Positions 15,796 through 24,328 of a stretch of 64,000 nt of DNA are shown in pieces (position 1 is the stretch's first letter; each line of letters starts with the position of its first letter). The stretch spans positions 1-64,000 of the forward strand of contig JAFTSG010000003.1 of the NCBI GenBank assembly GCA_017467445.1, given 5' to 3'. The position numbers and the translations under genes were made by a program. Under the pieces are notes generated by a model, which was not told where the DNA came from, searched no databases, and saw nothing but the letters and a program-made list of their open reading frames with translations. Origin of the DNA: Clostridia bacterium. GTDB taxonomy: Bacteria > Bacillota > Clostridia > RUG12999.

Positions 15796-15993
15796 ATGTT
15801 TAGCAATGGAATGTACAATTCAAGTATTGACCCGAATGTTTCCGGGTCATTATACTCAACAAACGGAGATTTTTTTGCATTCAAAGACCTAATTGTGCTT
15901 GAAAAACTGAATGCGAACAATAAAAATACAATTAACCATTTTTTTGATTTACAAATAGGTAATTACAAAGATAAAAAGCGCATATCCTTGTAA
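15796..15993 (+). CDS. Small hypothetical protein
   Basis: 65 residues beginning MFSNGMYNSSIDPNVSG; polar, no cysteine, no membrane segment, no family recognised. The start at 15796 is chosen for AGGAGG 6 bases upstream. A perfect terminator follows at 15995-16016, so it is a self-contained unit in front of the symporter gene. Confidence 0.6.
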   Translation: MFSNGMYNSSIDPNVSGSLYSTNGDFFAFKDLIVLEKLNANNKNTINHFFDLQIGNYKDKKRISL

Positions 15994-15994
15994 T

Positions 15995-16016
15995 ATAAGG
16001 GCCTTTTGGCCCTTAT
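15995..16016 (+). terminator. Terminator of the small hypothetical gene
   Basis: Perfect 9-bp stem ATAAGGGCC/GGCCCTTAT with a TTTT loop; the 3' T run is short and interrupted, so some read-through into the symporter gene is possible. Confidence 0.6.
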
Positions 16017-16037
16017 TATTACAAGGAGGAAATTTTT

Positions 16038-17342
16038 ATGGTTTCAAAAATTCTGTGGGGTCCCGGAATGGTGTTTTTACTACTTTTTGTAGGGATTTTT
16101 TATACTGTAATTTTAAAAGGATTTCAGTTTGCTCACATTAAGGATATTTTTTCAAAAACAATTGGGTCGATTTTTAAAAAAACGGATACCTCCTCCGGAG
16201 GAATTTCACCGTTTGCCGCAATTTCAACCGCACTTGCCGGTACTATCGGTACAGGTAACATTGCCGGCGTTGCAACTGCTATTGTCGCCGGCGGTCCCGG
16301 CAGTATTTTCTGGATGTGGATAAGCGGGTTTATAGGGATGATTACCAAATACGCCGAGGTTGTTTTGGCTATGAAATACCGTATTTTAAAAAATGGTAGG
16401 TTTTGCGGCGGGCCGATGTATTACATAGAAAAAGGTACCGGAATGAAATGGCTTGGATTTGTTTTTGCAGTGCTTTGCATACTTGTTTCTTTTGCTATGG
16501 GTGCGACTGTACAATCAAATTCCATTGCCGATTCACTGGAGTTAGCGTTCGGTTTTTCAAAACCCGCTGTTGGACTGATTATTGCTGCAATTTGCGGTTT
16601 TGCTATAATCGGCGGCGCACAACGAATTGTTAAAGTAACGGAGTTTGTCGTGCCTTTTATGGCAATCTTTTATATTGGCGGATGTGCATTTTTTCTTTTT
16701 GTAAAAGCAAGTTATATCCCGTGTGCATTTACGAAAATTTTCCGAGATGCATTTGATTTTAAAAGTGCAGGCGGCGGGCTATTAGGGTTTGGAGTAAGTC
16801 GCGCTATGCGTTTTGGAATATCACGCGGTATTTTTACGCATGAAGCTGGACTTGGTGCGGCATCCATTGCCCATTCGGCTTCAAATGAAAAAGACCCCGC
16901 CGTGCAGGGTATGTGGGGTATTTTCGAAGTGTTTTTTGATACAATTTTAATTTGTACAATTACCGCACTTGTTATACTCACGTCCGGAGCTTCAGGTAGC
17001 GACGGAAGTGTTCTTACAGCACTTTCTTTTTCTGCTGTTTTCGGGGATTTTGGCATATATTTTATTGCAATTGCAATAACTTTTTTTGCTACCGCTTCTA
17101 TTCTTGGGTGGGCTTTTTACGGTGGAAAAGCACTTGAATATATAAGTAATGGTAATTTACCCCGCAAGATTTTTAAAACTTTTTTTATTTTATCGGTTTT
17201 TGCAGGCACATGCATTAATATGCAAAGTGTATGGGAGATTTCCGACATACTGAACGGACTTATTGCCCTTCCCAACCTTGCGGCACTTATTCTCCTTGCA
17301 CCCGAGGTTGTGAAAATTACAAATGAGTATAAAAAAAGATGA
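16038..17342 (+). CDS. Sodium:alanine symporter family (AGCS) transporter
   Basis: 434-residue integral membrane protein with about ten helices that imports alanine or glycine with sodium. The signature TALAGTIGTGNIAGVATAI near residue 72 forms the sodium and substrate site; GGPGSIFWMWI, GGPMYYIEKG and HEAGLGAASIAHS also match the family. AAGGAGG is about 7 bases before the ATG. A strong terminator follows. No partner gene is adjacent. Confidence 0.95.
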   Translation: MVSKILWGPGMVFLLLFVGIFYTVILKGFQFAHIKDIFSKTIGSIFKKTDTSSGGISPFAAISTALAGTIGTGNIAGVATAIVAGGPGSIFWMWISGFIGMITKYAEVVLAMKYRILKNGRFCGGPMYYIEKGTGMKWLGFVFAVLCILVSFAMGATVQSNSIADSLELAFGFSKPAVGLIIAAICGFAIIGGAQRIVKVTEFVVPFMAIFYIGGCAFFLFVKASYIPCAFTKIFRDAFDFKSAGGGLLGFGVSRAMRFGISRGIFTHEAGLGAASIAHSASNEKDPAVQGMWGIFEVFFDTILICTITALVILTSGASGSDGSVLTALSFSAVFGDFGIYFIAIAITFFATASILGWAFYGGKALEYISNGNLPRKIFKTFFILSVFAGTCINMQSVWEISDILNGLIALPNLAALILLAPEVVKITNEYKKR

Positions 17343-17365
17343 TGCATTGCATCATCTTTTTTGTT
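17333..17365 (+). terminator. Terminator of the AGCS gene
   Basis: Near-perfect palindrome AAAGATGATGCA/TGCATCATCTTT followed by T run; it overlaps the stop codon. Confidence 0.85.
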
Positions 17366-17416
17366 TTATATAATTTCAAGACCTTAAATTTCAAACTGCA
17401 ACTTTTGCAGTTTTTG

Positions 17417-18817
17417 TCATACATTTACCTCTTCGTACTTCAAATAGCGTTTATAGGCATCTGAATAATCCGCATCGCTTGGGTAATATTCCTTATCTGT
17501 TGCAATAAGCTTTGCACATGCTTCAGGCACAGATGTATAAACACCTGCACCGACACCTGCAATTATTGCAGAGCCAAGGCACGCTGCTTCAGTGCTTTTT
17601 AAAGTTACGATTTTTTTGCCCGTTACATCCGCTTTAATCTGGCACCAGAGCGGGCTTAATGCGCCACCGCCCATTGAACGGATTTCACTACAGGAAACAT
17701 TTAGATATTCAAGGTTTTCCTGAAGCATAAATGCAACCGACTCAAGTATTGCACGTACTGCATGACCGCGGCCATGTTCCATTGTAAAACCAAGGAACGC
17801 TCCCCTTGCATCGGGATTATATTTAGGTATGATACTGCCGCAAAGATACGGCATAAATGTAAGTCCGTTTGAGCCAGGATCTACTTTTTCAGCAATTTCA
17901 TCAAGATGTCTGAAACTTAAGTTTTCGCAGAAATTTTCTTTAAACCATTTAAGGGCAATACCAGCTGTAGGTGTCCATGTAAGAAGGCAGTAGTTACCAT
18001 CATAATTAAGATGACAAGGCACTCTGTTTTCCTCCTTATACGGCGGGAATTTATCTGTCGGCACAACAATTGCCATAGTTGTTCCCGTCATTTCGCTTAC
18101 AACTGAAGGAGTTACAACACCTGCACCTACAGAACCTGCAACCTGGTCCATAACACCGGTTACAACTTTTGTGCCATCACACTCCCCTATAAGAACACCG
18201 CTATCACAAAGACGCGGAAGCATATCTTCGGTTACACCGATGAAATCAAGCATTTCCTGCCACCATTTACCTTCTCTTATATCAAGATAAAGGCTTGATG
18301 ACTGGAGTGTTTTTTCGGTTACAAATTCACCTGTAAGACGGTAGAGAAGAAAATCTTCCAGAAGAAATATTTTCTTTACTTTGCAAAATACTTCAGGTTC
18401 ATTGTCACGAAGCCACATAAGCTTACATGCCGGCCATGTTGCCGTAATTTCCGGCTGTCCGGTTAGTTCATAAACAGTTTTTGTACCGAATCTTTCAGCT
18501 ACTTTTTCCGCTTCTCGTGCGGCTCTGTTATCGAGCCACACGATTGCGTTATATAGTGGAGTTCCGTTTTCATCGGTTACAATAAGTGTTTCGCACTGTG
18601 TATCAATTGAAAGCGCATCAACCTTATATTCCGATTTTATTTCTGCATAGCCTTCCGAAAACATTTGCCAGTACTTTTCCGCATCAAACTCTACCCTATC
18701 GCCTTTGGTGTCAAGGGTATATTCTTTCGAAACGGATTTTAAAATACTGCCGTTTTCGTCAAACAGAACCATTTTCATTGATGTGGTGCCCACATCAACA
18801 CCCAGTAAGTTAGCCAT
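17417..18817 (-). CDS. FGGY-family carbohydrate kinase
   Basis: 466 residues in the FGGY sugar-kinase fold. The N-terminal phosphate loop LLGVDVGTTSMKMVLFDENG and the C-terminal SMGGGALSPLWCQIKADV with the second ATP motif are present, and WLDNRA is near 90. Members phosphorylate xylulose, gluconate, erythritol, glycerol and similar polyols; the substrate cannot be read from sequence. The start is at 18817, one base after the yjbQ stop, with AGGAAAG upstream. It is the last gene of a five-gene operon with a TIM-like isomerase, which points to a ketose or tetrose phosphate pathway. Confidence 0.9.
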   Translation of the reverse strand: MANLLGVDVGTTSMKMVLFDENGSILKSVSKEYTLDTKGDRVEFDAEKYWQMFSEGYAEIKSEYKVDALSIDTQCETLIVTDENGTPLYNAIVWLDNRAAREAEKVAERFGTKTVYELTGQPEITATWPACKLMWLRDNEPEVFCKVKKIFLLEDFLLYRLTGEFVTEKTLQSSSLYLDIREGKWWQEMLDFIGVTEDMLPRLCDSGVLIGECDGTKVVTGVMDQVAGSVGAGVVTPSVVSEMTGTTMAIVVPTDKFPPYKEENRVPCHLNYDGNYCLLTWTPTAGIALKWFKENFCENLSFRHLDEIAEKVDPGSNGLTFMPYLCGSIIPKYNPDARGAFLGFTMEHGRGHAVRAILESVAFMLQENLEYLNVSCSEIRSMGGGALSPLWCQIKADVTGKKIVTLKSTEAACLGSAIIAGVGAGVYTSVPEACAKLIATDKEYYPSDADYSDAYKRYLKYEEVNV

Positions 18818-18818
18818 A

Positions 18819-19439
18819 TTATCTTTCCTGCTGGAGTGTGTAGTGTACGTCAAAAGCTTTTTCTTCGTCTGTGTATTTGCGGAGTGTGTTGATTACTTCT
18901 CCGTTGTTCCACTTTCTGTCTTCAACATCATCTGTTGTTCCCATTACTGTGATGTTGAGCTGTCTGCGACGAGCACGTACGTGATCCCAGTCAATGAAGT
19001 AAACGTGTGCAAATTCGCCACCGTCAAGAACGCCGTCTTTAATTGTCATAGCTTCGCTTCTGCCGAAGAATACGCTACGGAGATGTCCGTCTGTATTCAT
19101 ACTTGTAAAGTCACCAGGTTCATTAACGTATCTGCCGAACTGTGTATGTATCGGACCCGGATGACGGTACTGATGTTCTTCTGCAAAGTCAGGAATTAAT
19201 TTTCTCATGATGTCGAGAAGGTCGTGCTGTAAGTATTCGATGTCGAAGGAATCAACGTCGTGTGAGCATTCCTGAACCATTACTGAACATGTTGTGTGGT
19301 GAGAAGCAATTGTACATGTTCCGTTTTTAATTCCGGAAGCTTTTACAATTTCCATTACTTCTTTTGATACATCGTGAAATGTGGGGATCCAGCCTCTTGA
19401 CTGAAGTTCGAGTTCTTTCTGATAAACTTTAAATTCCAT
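18819..19439 (-). CDS. YjbQ family protein (UPF0047)
   Basis: 206 residues with the family core TIASHHTTCSVMVQE near 43-57 and HLRSVFFGRSEAMTI plus GEFAHVYFIDWDHVRARR. Some YjbQ proteins show weak thiamine-phosphate synthase activity, but the physiological role is not settled. This one is longer than the common 130-140 residue form, with an inserted stretch around 75-115 (RHPGPIHTQFGRYVNEPGDF). It sits between SIS and kinase genes in the sugar operon, which suggests a role in that pathway rather than in thiamine synthesis. Confidence 0.85.
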   Translation of the reverse strand: MEFKVYQKELELQSRGWIPTFHDVSKEVMEIVKASGIKNGTCTIASHHTTCSVMVQECSHDVDSFDIEYLQHDLLDIMRKLIPDFAEEHQYRHPGPIHTQFGRYVNEPGDFTSMNTDGHLRSVFFGRSEAMTIKDGVLDGGEFAHVYFIDWDHVRARRRQLNITVMGTTDDVEDRKWNNGEVINTLRKYTDEEKAFDVHYTLQQER

Positions 19440-19442
19440 TTT

Positions 19443-20045
19443 TCATATCTCCTTTTTATTAAGCCTTTCACCTACGGCTCCGCCGGGGTGGATTAAGGCA
19501 AATTGTTCATTTTTATAATCTGTTTCTTCGATAAGCGCTGTCTGAAGTGCATGAATTATCATACAAAGCGCTGTTGTTGATGTTGTTCCCTGCGAATTGT
19601 ATTTATCTGTTTCGCGGTTAACATACTGTTTGAGCACTACGTCTGCCTGCTCGGCAAGAGGTGACTGCATATTTTCTGTTATTGTTATGATTTTAACGCC
19701 TTTTGCTTTGCAGATATCAACGATAGGTAAAAGCTCTTTTGTTTTGCCACCTCTTGATGCAAATACACAAACGTCACCTTCCTGCAGGTATCCGGTTGCA
19801 CCGTGTACCGCTTCAGCAGGAGAAATAAATCTTGTAGGACGCTCGATACAGCACATCAGATGTGCAAAATGCTGACATATAATTCCGCTGTGTCCACATC
19901 CCGATGCACCTATTCTTGGTGCATTTTTAAGAAGTTCTACAGCCTCGGAAAAAGCATCTTCATCAAGATAGTCAAGCATTTTTGTAATACATTCGGCTTC
20001 AATTAAATAAGCCTCTTTTACCGCTTTAAGTGATTCGGGTTTCAT
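19443..20045 (-). CDS. SIS domain protein (sugar-phosphate isomerase/binding type)
   Basis: 200 residues in one SIS domain, related to the KpsF/GutQ/PHI group. APRIGASGCGHSGIICQHFAHLM near 45 is the phosphosugar-binding loop and VCVFASRGGKTKELLPIV near 92 the second. There are no CBS domains. It could isomerise aldose/ketose phosphates or bind one as a regulator. The ATG at 20045 overlaps the end of the TIM-like gene's neighbourhood with GGAAGGTGAG upstream; an in-frame ATG 23 codons earlier lies inside the previous gene and is rejected. Confidence 0.85.
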   Translation of the reverse strand: MKPESLKAVKEAYLIEAECITKMLDYLDEDAFSEAVELLKNAPRIGASGCGHSGIICQHFAHLMCCIERPTRFISPAEAVHGATGYLQEGDVCVFASRGGKTKELLPIVDICKAKGVKIITITENMQSPLAEQADVVLKQYVNRETDKYNSQGTTSTTALCMIIHALQTALIEETDYKNEQFALIHPGGAVGERLNKKEI

Positions 20046-20049
20046 ATTC

Positions 20050-20760
20050 TCACCTTCCGTTTGTGTCGTCCCACGCTTTGCGCAGGTTGTAGAGCATTTC
20101 TTCAACCATTGCATACGGGTCAGCAGCTTTTATGATACCGCTTGTTGAACCGGTTGCCTGTGCGCCGAGGGCAATTGTGTTATAAACGTCCTGACCGTTT
20201 GAAATTCCCGCGCCCTGAAGCACCATTATATCGGGGTTGATGTCGCGAACTGCTTTGATTGTATCTACAACATAGTTTGAATCTGCAGTTGTGCCTGTTC
20301 CGATAAGTTCGGTAGGTTCGGCAACAATGAGGTTAGGACCCATTTTTGCAATTTTTTTAACGTCGTCGATTGTGTCGGCGCAAACAATTGTTGCAAGACC
20401 TACTTCATCGGCACGTTTAATTGTTTCGTCAATTGTTTCCATTGAAATCGGTTTTTCAGCATGGTTGAGCATTACACCTACCGCGCCTGCCGCTTTTACG
20501 GCTTCCGGAAGCACACTGCCAAGACCACGTCCAACAGGAAGCGGATCCATATGCTGTGCAAATACCAGAATACGTTCCGTATTATCAGCAAGAAGCTTAA
20601 TATCGGTATACTGCGGTGTTACAATAACGTCAACATCATACTTCATTGCAACCTTGTCAATTACTTTTGCAAGTTTAAGCATTTCTTCGCCGTAGAGATA
20701 AGCTTTCGGGCCTATTTCAAAAAACGGCGGTTTGATATTAAAGTTTTTGAGCACTCCCAT
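20050..20760 (-). CDS. Triose-phosphate isomerase-like protein
   Basis: 236 residues, short like archaeal and pathway-specific TIM enzymes. Catalytic elements can be aligned: the histidine-containing GVMLNHAEKPI (GHSERR in classic TIM), the glutamate in VAEPTELIGTG (classic EPVWAIGTG), and phosphate-binding GAGISNG. A lysine lies in the N-terminal FNIKPPFFEIG. Homologues in polyol pathways isomerise erythrulose phosphates, so this is probably a pathway-specific isomerase and not the glycolytic one. Start at 20760, where AAGGAG is upstream (rather close). It overlaps the MFS gene by 23 bases. Confidence 0.85.
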   Translation of the reverse strand: MGVLKNFNIKPPFFEIGPKAYLYGEEMLKLAKVIDKVAMKYDVDVIVTPQYTDIKLLADNTERILVFAQHMDPLPVGRGLGSVLPEAVKAAGAVGVMLNHAEKPISMETIDETIKRADEVGLATIVCADTIDDVKKIAKMGPNLIVAEPTELIGTGTTADSNYVVDTIKAVRDINPDIMVLQGAGISNGQDVYNTIALGAQATGSTSGIIKAADPYAMVEEMLYNLRKAWDDTNGR

Positions 20761-22009
20761 TTTCTCCTTTCGTTTCATTTACTTTATTAAACCTGCGCCA
20801 CATTACTGAAGCTACAGCTATTAATACTATACTTATTGCAAGCAGGATTATCCATACCCATATTGTACTGTGCCAGTTAGAAGTTGTTTCGGCAAGCGCA
20901 CCAAATCCGTAGCTTGAAATTACAATACCGATGCAAGCAAGACCGTTTATAATTCCTGCTACGGTACCTTCACAGCCATATTTATGAAACTTTTGAGTCC
21001 ATGCATTTGAAAACAAAAACGCCGCACTCATAAAAGCGTATATTACCGATAAAAACACAACTATTACCAATACGCTGGTTTTGCCCAAAAGTAGCATAAG
21101 TCCTGAAAACGGCAGGGCAATACCAAAGCTTACAAGCCAGCCAGTAAGTTCACCTTTTATGCGTTTCGGGTACAGAAAGCTTCTTACAAAGACAATTCCT
21201 ACTATTCCGGATATTATAATGATAATATTAAAAAGATTTCCTATTGCCGGTGAAACATGGTTATATGATTCCATAAGCATTACCGGCGCAAAGCTCCGAA
21301 GACCGGAATTGACCACTTCTCTGATAAGACTTACGGGAAGTATTAACAGAAGTCCACTTCCTGCAAACATCTGCCATTTTGTGAGTTTATGGTTGGTTAC
21401 TTCGCCAGTAATCTTTTCATCTGTATCTTCAACCATAAATTCAACCATATATCTGTACACGCGGTTAAATATTACTGCCATTACAACTGCAATTATTGCA
21501 GAAAACAAGAAGCTGTCCTGCCATTTCGGAACAGCAACTGTCACAACATATGACAGGGCTGTTCCTGCCGATGTGGCGATTGATATGTAGAAAACTGCAA
21601 TTTTTCTGTGGTTCTTTGCAATCTGCGAAGATATAATTCTGAATACAGCCGGCCACAGTGCAAACTGTGAAATCGCATTAAACATCCACGCCGCCATCAT
21701 TACGGGATAGGACTGATTAATGAAAATCACTGCATTTGAAACTGCTGAGCCTATAAGTCCTATTCTTATAAGCTTTTCAGAATCATATTTATCCGCAATC
21801 ATCCCTCCCGGAATTTGAAGAATACCGTATACGAGATAAAACATTGCTGTTATAAGACCTGCCTGCGACTTTGTCATAATTCCTTCATCGACAATCGTCG
21901 CTATTGCTGCACTTGCTGTATTTCTTGTCATAGCGACAAGGCAATAGGTCATCCATAACGTCAGAAAAAGTATTAAACTTAGTTTCTCGTTTTTAAGTGT
22001 TTTCCCCAT
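20738..22009 (-). CDS. MFS transporter
   Basis: 423 residues with about 12 membrane segments; the loop after helix 2 reads GGMIADKYDSEKLIRIGLIG, the MFS motif A. SAAIATIVDEG in the first helix region resembles the sugar-phosphate/organic-anion porter group. Start at 22009 with AGGAAG about 11 bases upstream. First gene of the operon with TIM-like, SIS, YjbQ and FGGY kinase; it probably imports the substrate. Confidence 0.88.
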   Translation of the reverse strand: MGKTLKNEKLSLILFLTLWMTYCLVAMTRNTASAAIATIVDEGIMTKSQAGLITAMFYLVYGILQIPGGMIADKYDSEKLIRIGLIGSAVSNAVIFINQSYPVMMAAWMFNAISQFALWPAVFRIISSQIAKNHRKIAVFYISIATSAGTALSYVVTVAVPKWQDSFLFSAIIAVVMAVIFNRVYRYMVEFMVEDTDEKITGEVTNHKLTKWQMFAGSGLLLILPVSLIREVVNSGLRSFAPVMLMESYNHVSPAIGNLFNIIIIISGIVGIVFVRSFLYPKRIKGELTGWLVSFGIALPFSGLMLLLGKTSVLVIVVFLSVIYAFMSAAFLFSNAWTQKFHKYGCEGTVAGIINGLACIGIVISSYGFGALAETTSNWHSTIWVWIILLAISIVLIAVASVMWRRFNKVNETKGENGSAQKL

Positions 22010-22117
22010 TGCTAAATTCTTCTTCCTACCACTTTTAAGCGTATACAATAATTATACAACCATAAGCCCCATATTGTCAATATTTTCTTTTGGTTTTTTA
22101 CATTTTGCAACGATATC

Positions 22118-22157
22118 AAAAAAGGATACAAAGCCTTTCAGCTCTGTATCCTTTTTT
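22118..22157 (-). terminator. Terminator of the ygjV-like gene
   Basis: Stem AAAAAAGGATACA/TGTATCCTTTTTT (overlapping the last codons) with T run on the minus strand. Confidence 0.8.
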
Positions 22158-22698
22158 TCCTTATATCAAACTTATATATTGCAATCAAAATTGAAACAAG
22201 CGCCAGTGAATCAGCGGCTACCCCCGCCCAAACACAGATAACAGCATTGTATGCTATCCAGAGTATGCACGATGGAAGTGTTATGTAACGAAGAAGTCGT
22301 TCGTTTTTTATACTGTAGGAAACCGTTGTAATCAGCTTTGCCAATATCGGCAGAAGACTTATAGGTCCTGCCCACGAGAAAACCCCAATTCCAATTACTA
22401 CCGCCGAAAAAACAATTACAACCGGCAGGGTTGATTTCCCTTTTTCGTTAAACTTATGATACAGGAAGTTTCTTCCGCCGCTTACCATATCAATGAGTGC
22501 GCCCGTATATGCACCTTGTTTCCCCATAAGACCCTTCAGAAAATACTGAACCGCAAAAGAAAGCTCCGACACCATTTTGCACAAAACGATATGTTTATAT
22601 TTTTTAAACTGAAACGGTATTATACAAAGTATAAGCCCTATTATTCCGAATATTTCATTTAAAACCCGCATATCAAACAGCCACATTAAAAATTGCAT
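22138..22698 (-). CDS. YgjV family inner-membrane protein
   Basis: 186 residues, about five to six membrane helices. It matches the Imp-YgjV family by FGIIGLILCIIPFQFKKYKHIVLCKMVSELSF region near 15-50 and the terminal IAIYKFDIRKK. Function of the family is unknown. Single gene with its own terminator. Confidence 0.75.
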   Translation of the reverse strand: MQFLMWLFDMRVLNEIFGIIGLILCIIPFQFKKYKHIVLCKMVSELSFAVQYFLKGLMGKQGAYTGALIDMVSGGRNFLYHKFNEKGKSTLPVVIVFSAVVIGIGVFSWAGPISLLPILAKLITTVSYSIKNERLLRYITLPSCILWIAYNAVICVWAGVAADSLALVSILIAIYKFDIRKKRIQS

Positions 22699-22792
22699 AT
22701 TATTCTTCCTTTCAAAATGCGATTATAACATTACGGAACAAAATTGTCAATAGATTGACAAAAAAATTGAAGGCAGCATAGGAGTTACCTCA

Positions 22793-22960
22793 ATGATTGA
22801 AAATAACGATACGACTATGTTTAATTCCGGCACTACTACCCTGTTTGTTTTCCGTAGTTTGTCATTGACTCAAAAACAAAAACTGCTTTCCAAGACAAAA
22901 CGTTGTTATAATGTAAAAAAGACTTCATTACTGAAGTCCTTTAATATATTCATCAATTGA
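22793..22960 (+). CDS. Possible small ORF, 55 codons
   Basis: Starts MIENNDTTMFNSGTTT after AGGAG at 8 bases spacing, and ends FNIFIN. It is rich in Thr, Lys and Leu with no family match. Its last 33 bases overlap the convergent nfnB gene and its terminator, and no clear promoter is seen, so it may be chance. Apart from it the 22699-22927 gap holds only the nfnB terminator. Confidence 0.2.
   Translation: MIENNDTTMFNSGTTTLFVFRSLSLTQKQKLLSKTKRCYNVKKTSLLKSFNIFIN
22915..22943 (-). terminator. Terminator of nfnAB
   Basis: Stem GGACTTCA/TGAAGTC on the minus strand followed by TTTTTT, overlapping the nfnB stop codon. Confidence 0.8.
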
Positions 22961-24328
22961 TTTTGCAGCGGTTTTTCCACTGCCCATTGCAAGAATTACC
23001 GTTGCTGCACCAGTTACGGCATCGCCACCGGCATACACACCTTTTATTGAGGTTGCACCGGTTTTTTCATCGGCTACTATTCCTCCCCACTTTTGTGTTT
23101 CAAGGTTCGGCGTGGTTTTCTTTATAAGCGGGTTTGGCGACTGTCCTATTGCTACAACTACTGTATCAACATTAAGGACAAATTCCGAATTTTCTATTTT
23201 TTCGGGACGTCGTCTTCCTGAAGCATCCGGCTCGCCAAGCTGCATTTTAATACATTCCATACCGCTTACACCACCCTCGCCGTCGTCAATAATACGGGTA
23301 GGGTTAGTAAGAAGAACAAACTGGGTTTCTTCTTCTTTTGCGTGGTGCACTTCCTCTTTTCGTGCGGGCATTTCATCCTCACTGCGTCTGTATACTATAT
23401 ATACATTCTCAGCACCAAGACGTTTTGCCGAGCGCGCTGCATCCATTGCAACGTTTCCGCCGCCGAGTACAGCCACGTTTTTGCCTATTCTTATCGGAGT
23501 ATCGTATTCCGGAAATTTATAGGCTTTCATAAGGTTTATTCGTGTTAAAAATTCGTTTGCGGAATATACTCCGTTTAAGTTTTCGCCTTCTATTTTCATA
23601 AACGACGGCAGACCCGCGCCGCTACCAATAAATACAGCTTCATAGCCTTCTTCAAAAAGCTCATCAATAGAAACAATTCTGCCTACAACAGAGTTTGTTC
23701 TTATTTCAACGCCGAGTTTACTTAAGAAATCTATTTCCTCCTGCACAATTTCTTTTGGGAGCCTGAACTGTGGGATTCCGTACATAAGCACACCGCCCGG
23801 TGTATGGAACGCTTCAAAAACGGTTACGTCATACCCCATTTTTGCAAGGTCTCCTGCGCAGGTAAGTCCTGCCGGACCTGCACCTATTACAGCTACTTTA
23901 TGTCCGTTTTTCTTTATTTCAGGAACTTTTTTATCCCCTTTATTCATTTTATAATCAGCAACAAAACGTTCCAGTCTGCCTATTGCAACACTTTCGCCTT
24001 TTATCGCCCTTACACATTTACCCTCGCACTGATTTTCTTGCGGACAAACTCTGCCGCAGATTGCAGGAAGTGCATTTGTTTCCGAAATTACGTCGTATGC
24101 GCCGTCAAAATCTCCCGATGCTATTCTGCCTATAAAATCGGGGATTTTTACATTGACGGGACATCCTTCTATGCATTTCGGATTTTTACAGTTAAGGCAT
24201 CTTTCCGCCTCTTCTATTGCCATTTCTTTTGTATATCCAAGAGACACCTCTTCAAAATTTTTATTTCTTACATTTGGTGCCTGTTCAGGCATTTTTACTT
24301 TATTTAAAGACATATTAGGCATAATCAT
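22928..24328 (-). CDS. NfnB / glutamate-synthase-like NADPH oxidoreductase subunit
   Basis: 466 residues. The N-terminal iron-sulphur domain has CLNCKNPKCIEGCPV near 43 and CGRVCPQENQCEGKCVR near 93; then an FAD-binding GAGPAGLTCAGDLAKMG near 149 and an NADP-binding GGGNVAMDAARSAKRLG near 290. Alone it reads as GltB-type glutamate synthase beta chain, but with the adjacent FAD/NAD protein it makes the Nfn electron-bifurcating transhydrogenase (reduced ferredoxin plus NADH to NADPH). The first ATG overlaps the nfnA stop (ATGA), with GGAGG 4 bases upstream. Confidence 0.9.
   Translation of the reverse strand: MIMPNMSLNKVKMPEQAPNVRNKNFEEVSLGYTKEMAIEEAERCLNCKNPKCIEGCPVNVKIPDFIGRIASGDFDGAYDVISETNALPAICGRVCPQENQCEGKCVRAIKGESVAIGRLERFVADYKMNKGDKKVPEIKKNGHKVAVIGAGPAGLTCAGDLAKMGYDVTVFEAFHTPGGVLMYGIPQFRLPKEIVQEEIDFLSKLGVEIRTNSVVGRIVSIDELFEEGYEAVFIGSGAGLPSFMKIEGENLNGVYSANEFLTRINLMKAYKFPEYDTPIRIGKNVAVLGGGNVAMDAARSAKRLGAENVYIVYRRSEDEMPARKEEVHHAKEEETQFVLLTNPTRIIDDGEGGVSGMECIKMQLGEPDASGRRRPEKIENSEFVLNVDTVVVAIGQSPNPLIKKTTPNLETQKWGGIVADEKTGATSIKGVYAGGDAVTGAATVILAMGSGKTAAKSIDEYIKGLQ

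Noticed and set aside
22928-24328. Glutamate synthase small chain working with a large GltB subunit.
   Set aside because: The overlapping upstream flavoprotein gene makes the pair NfnAB; no large subunit is near.
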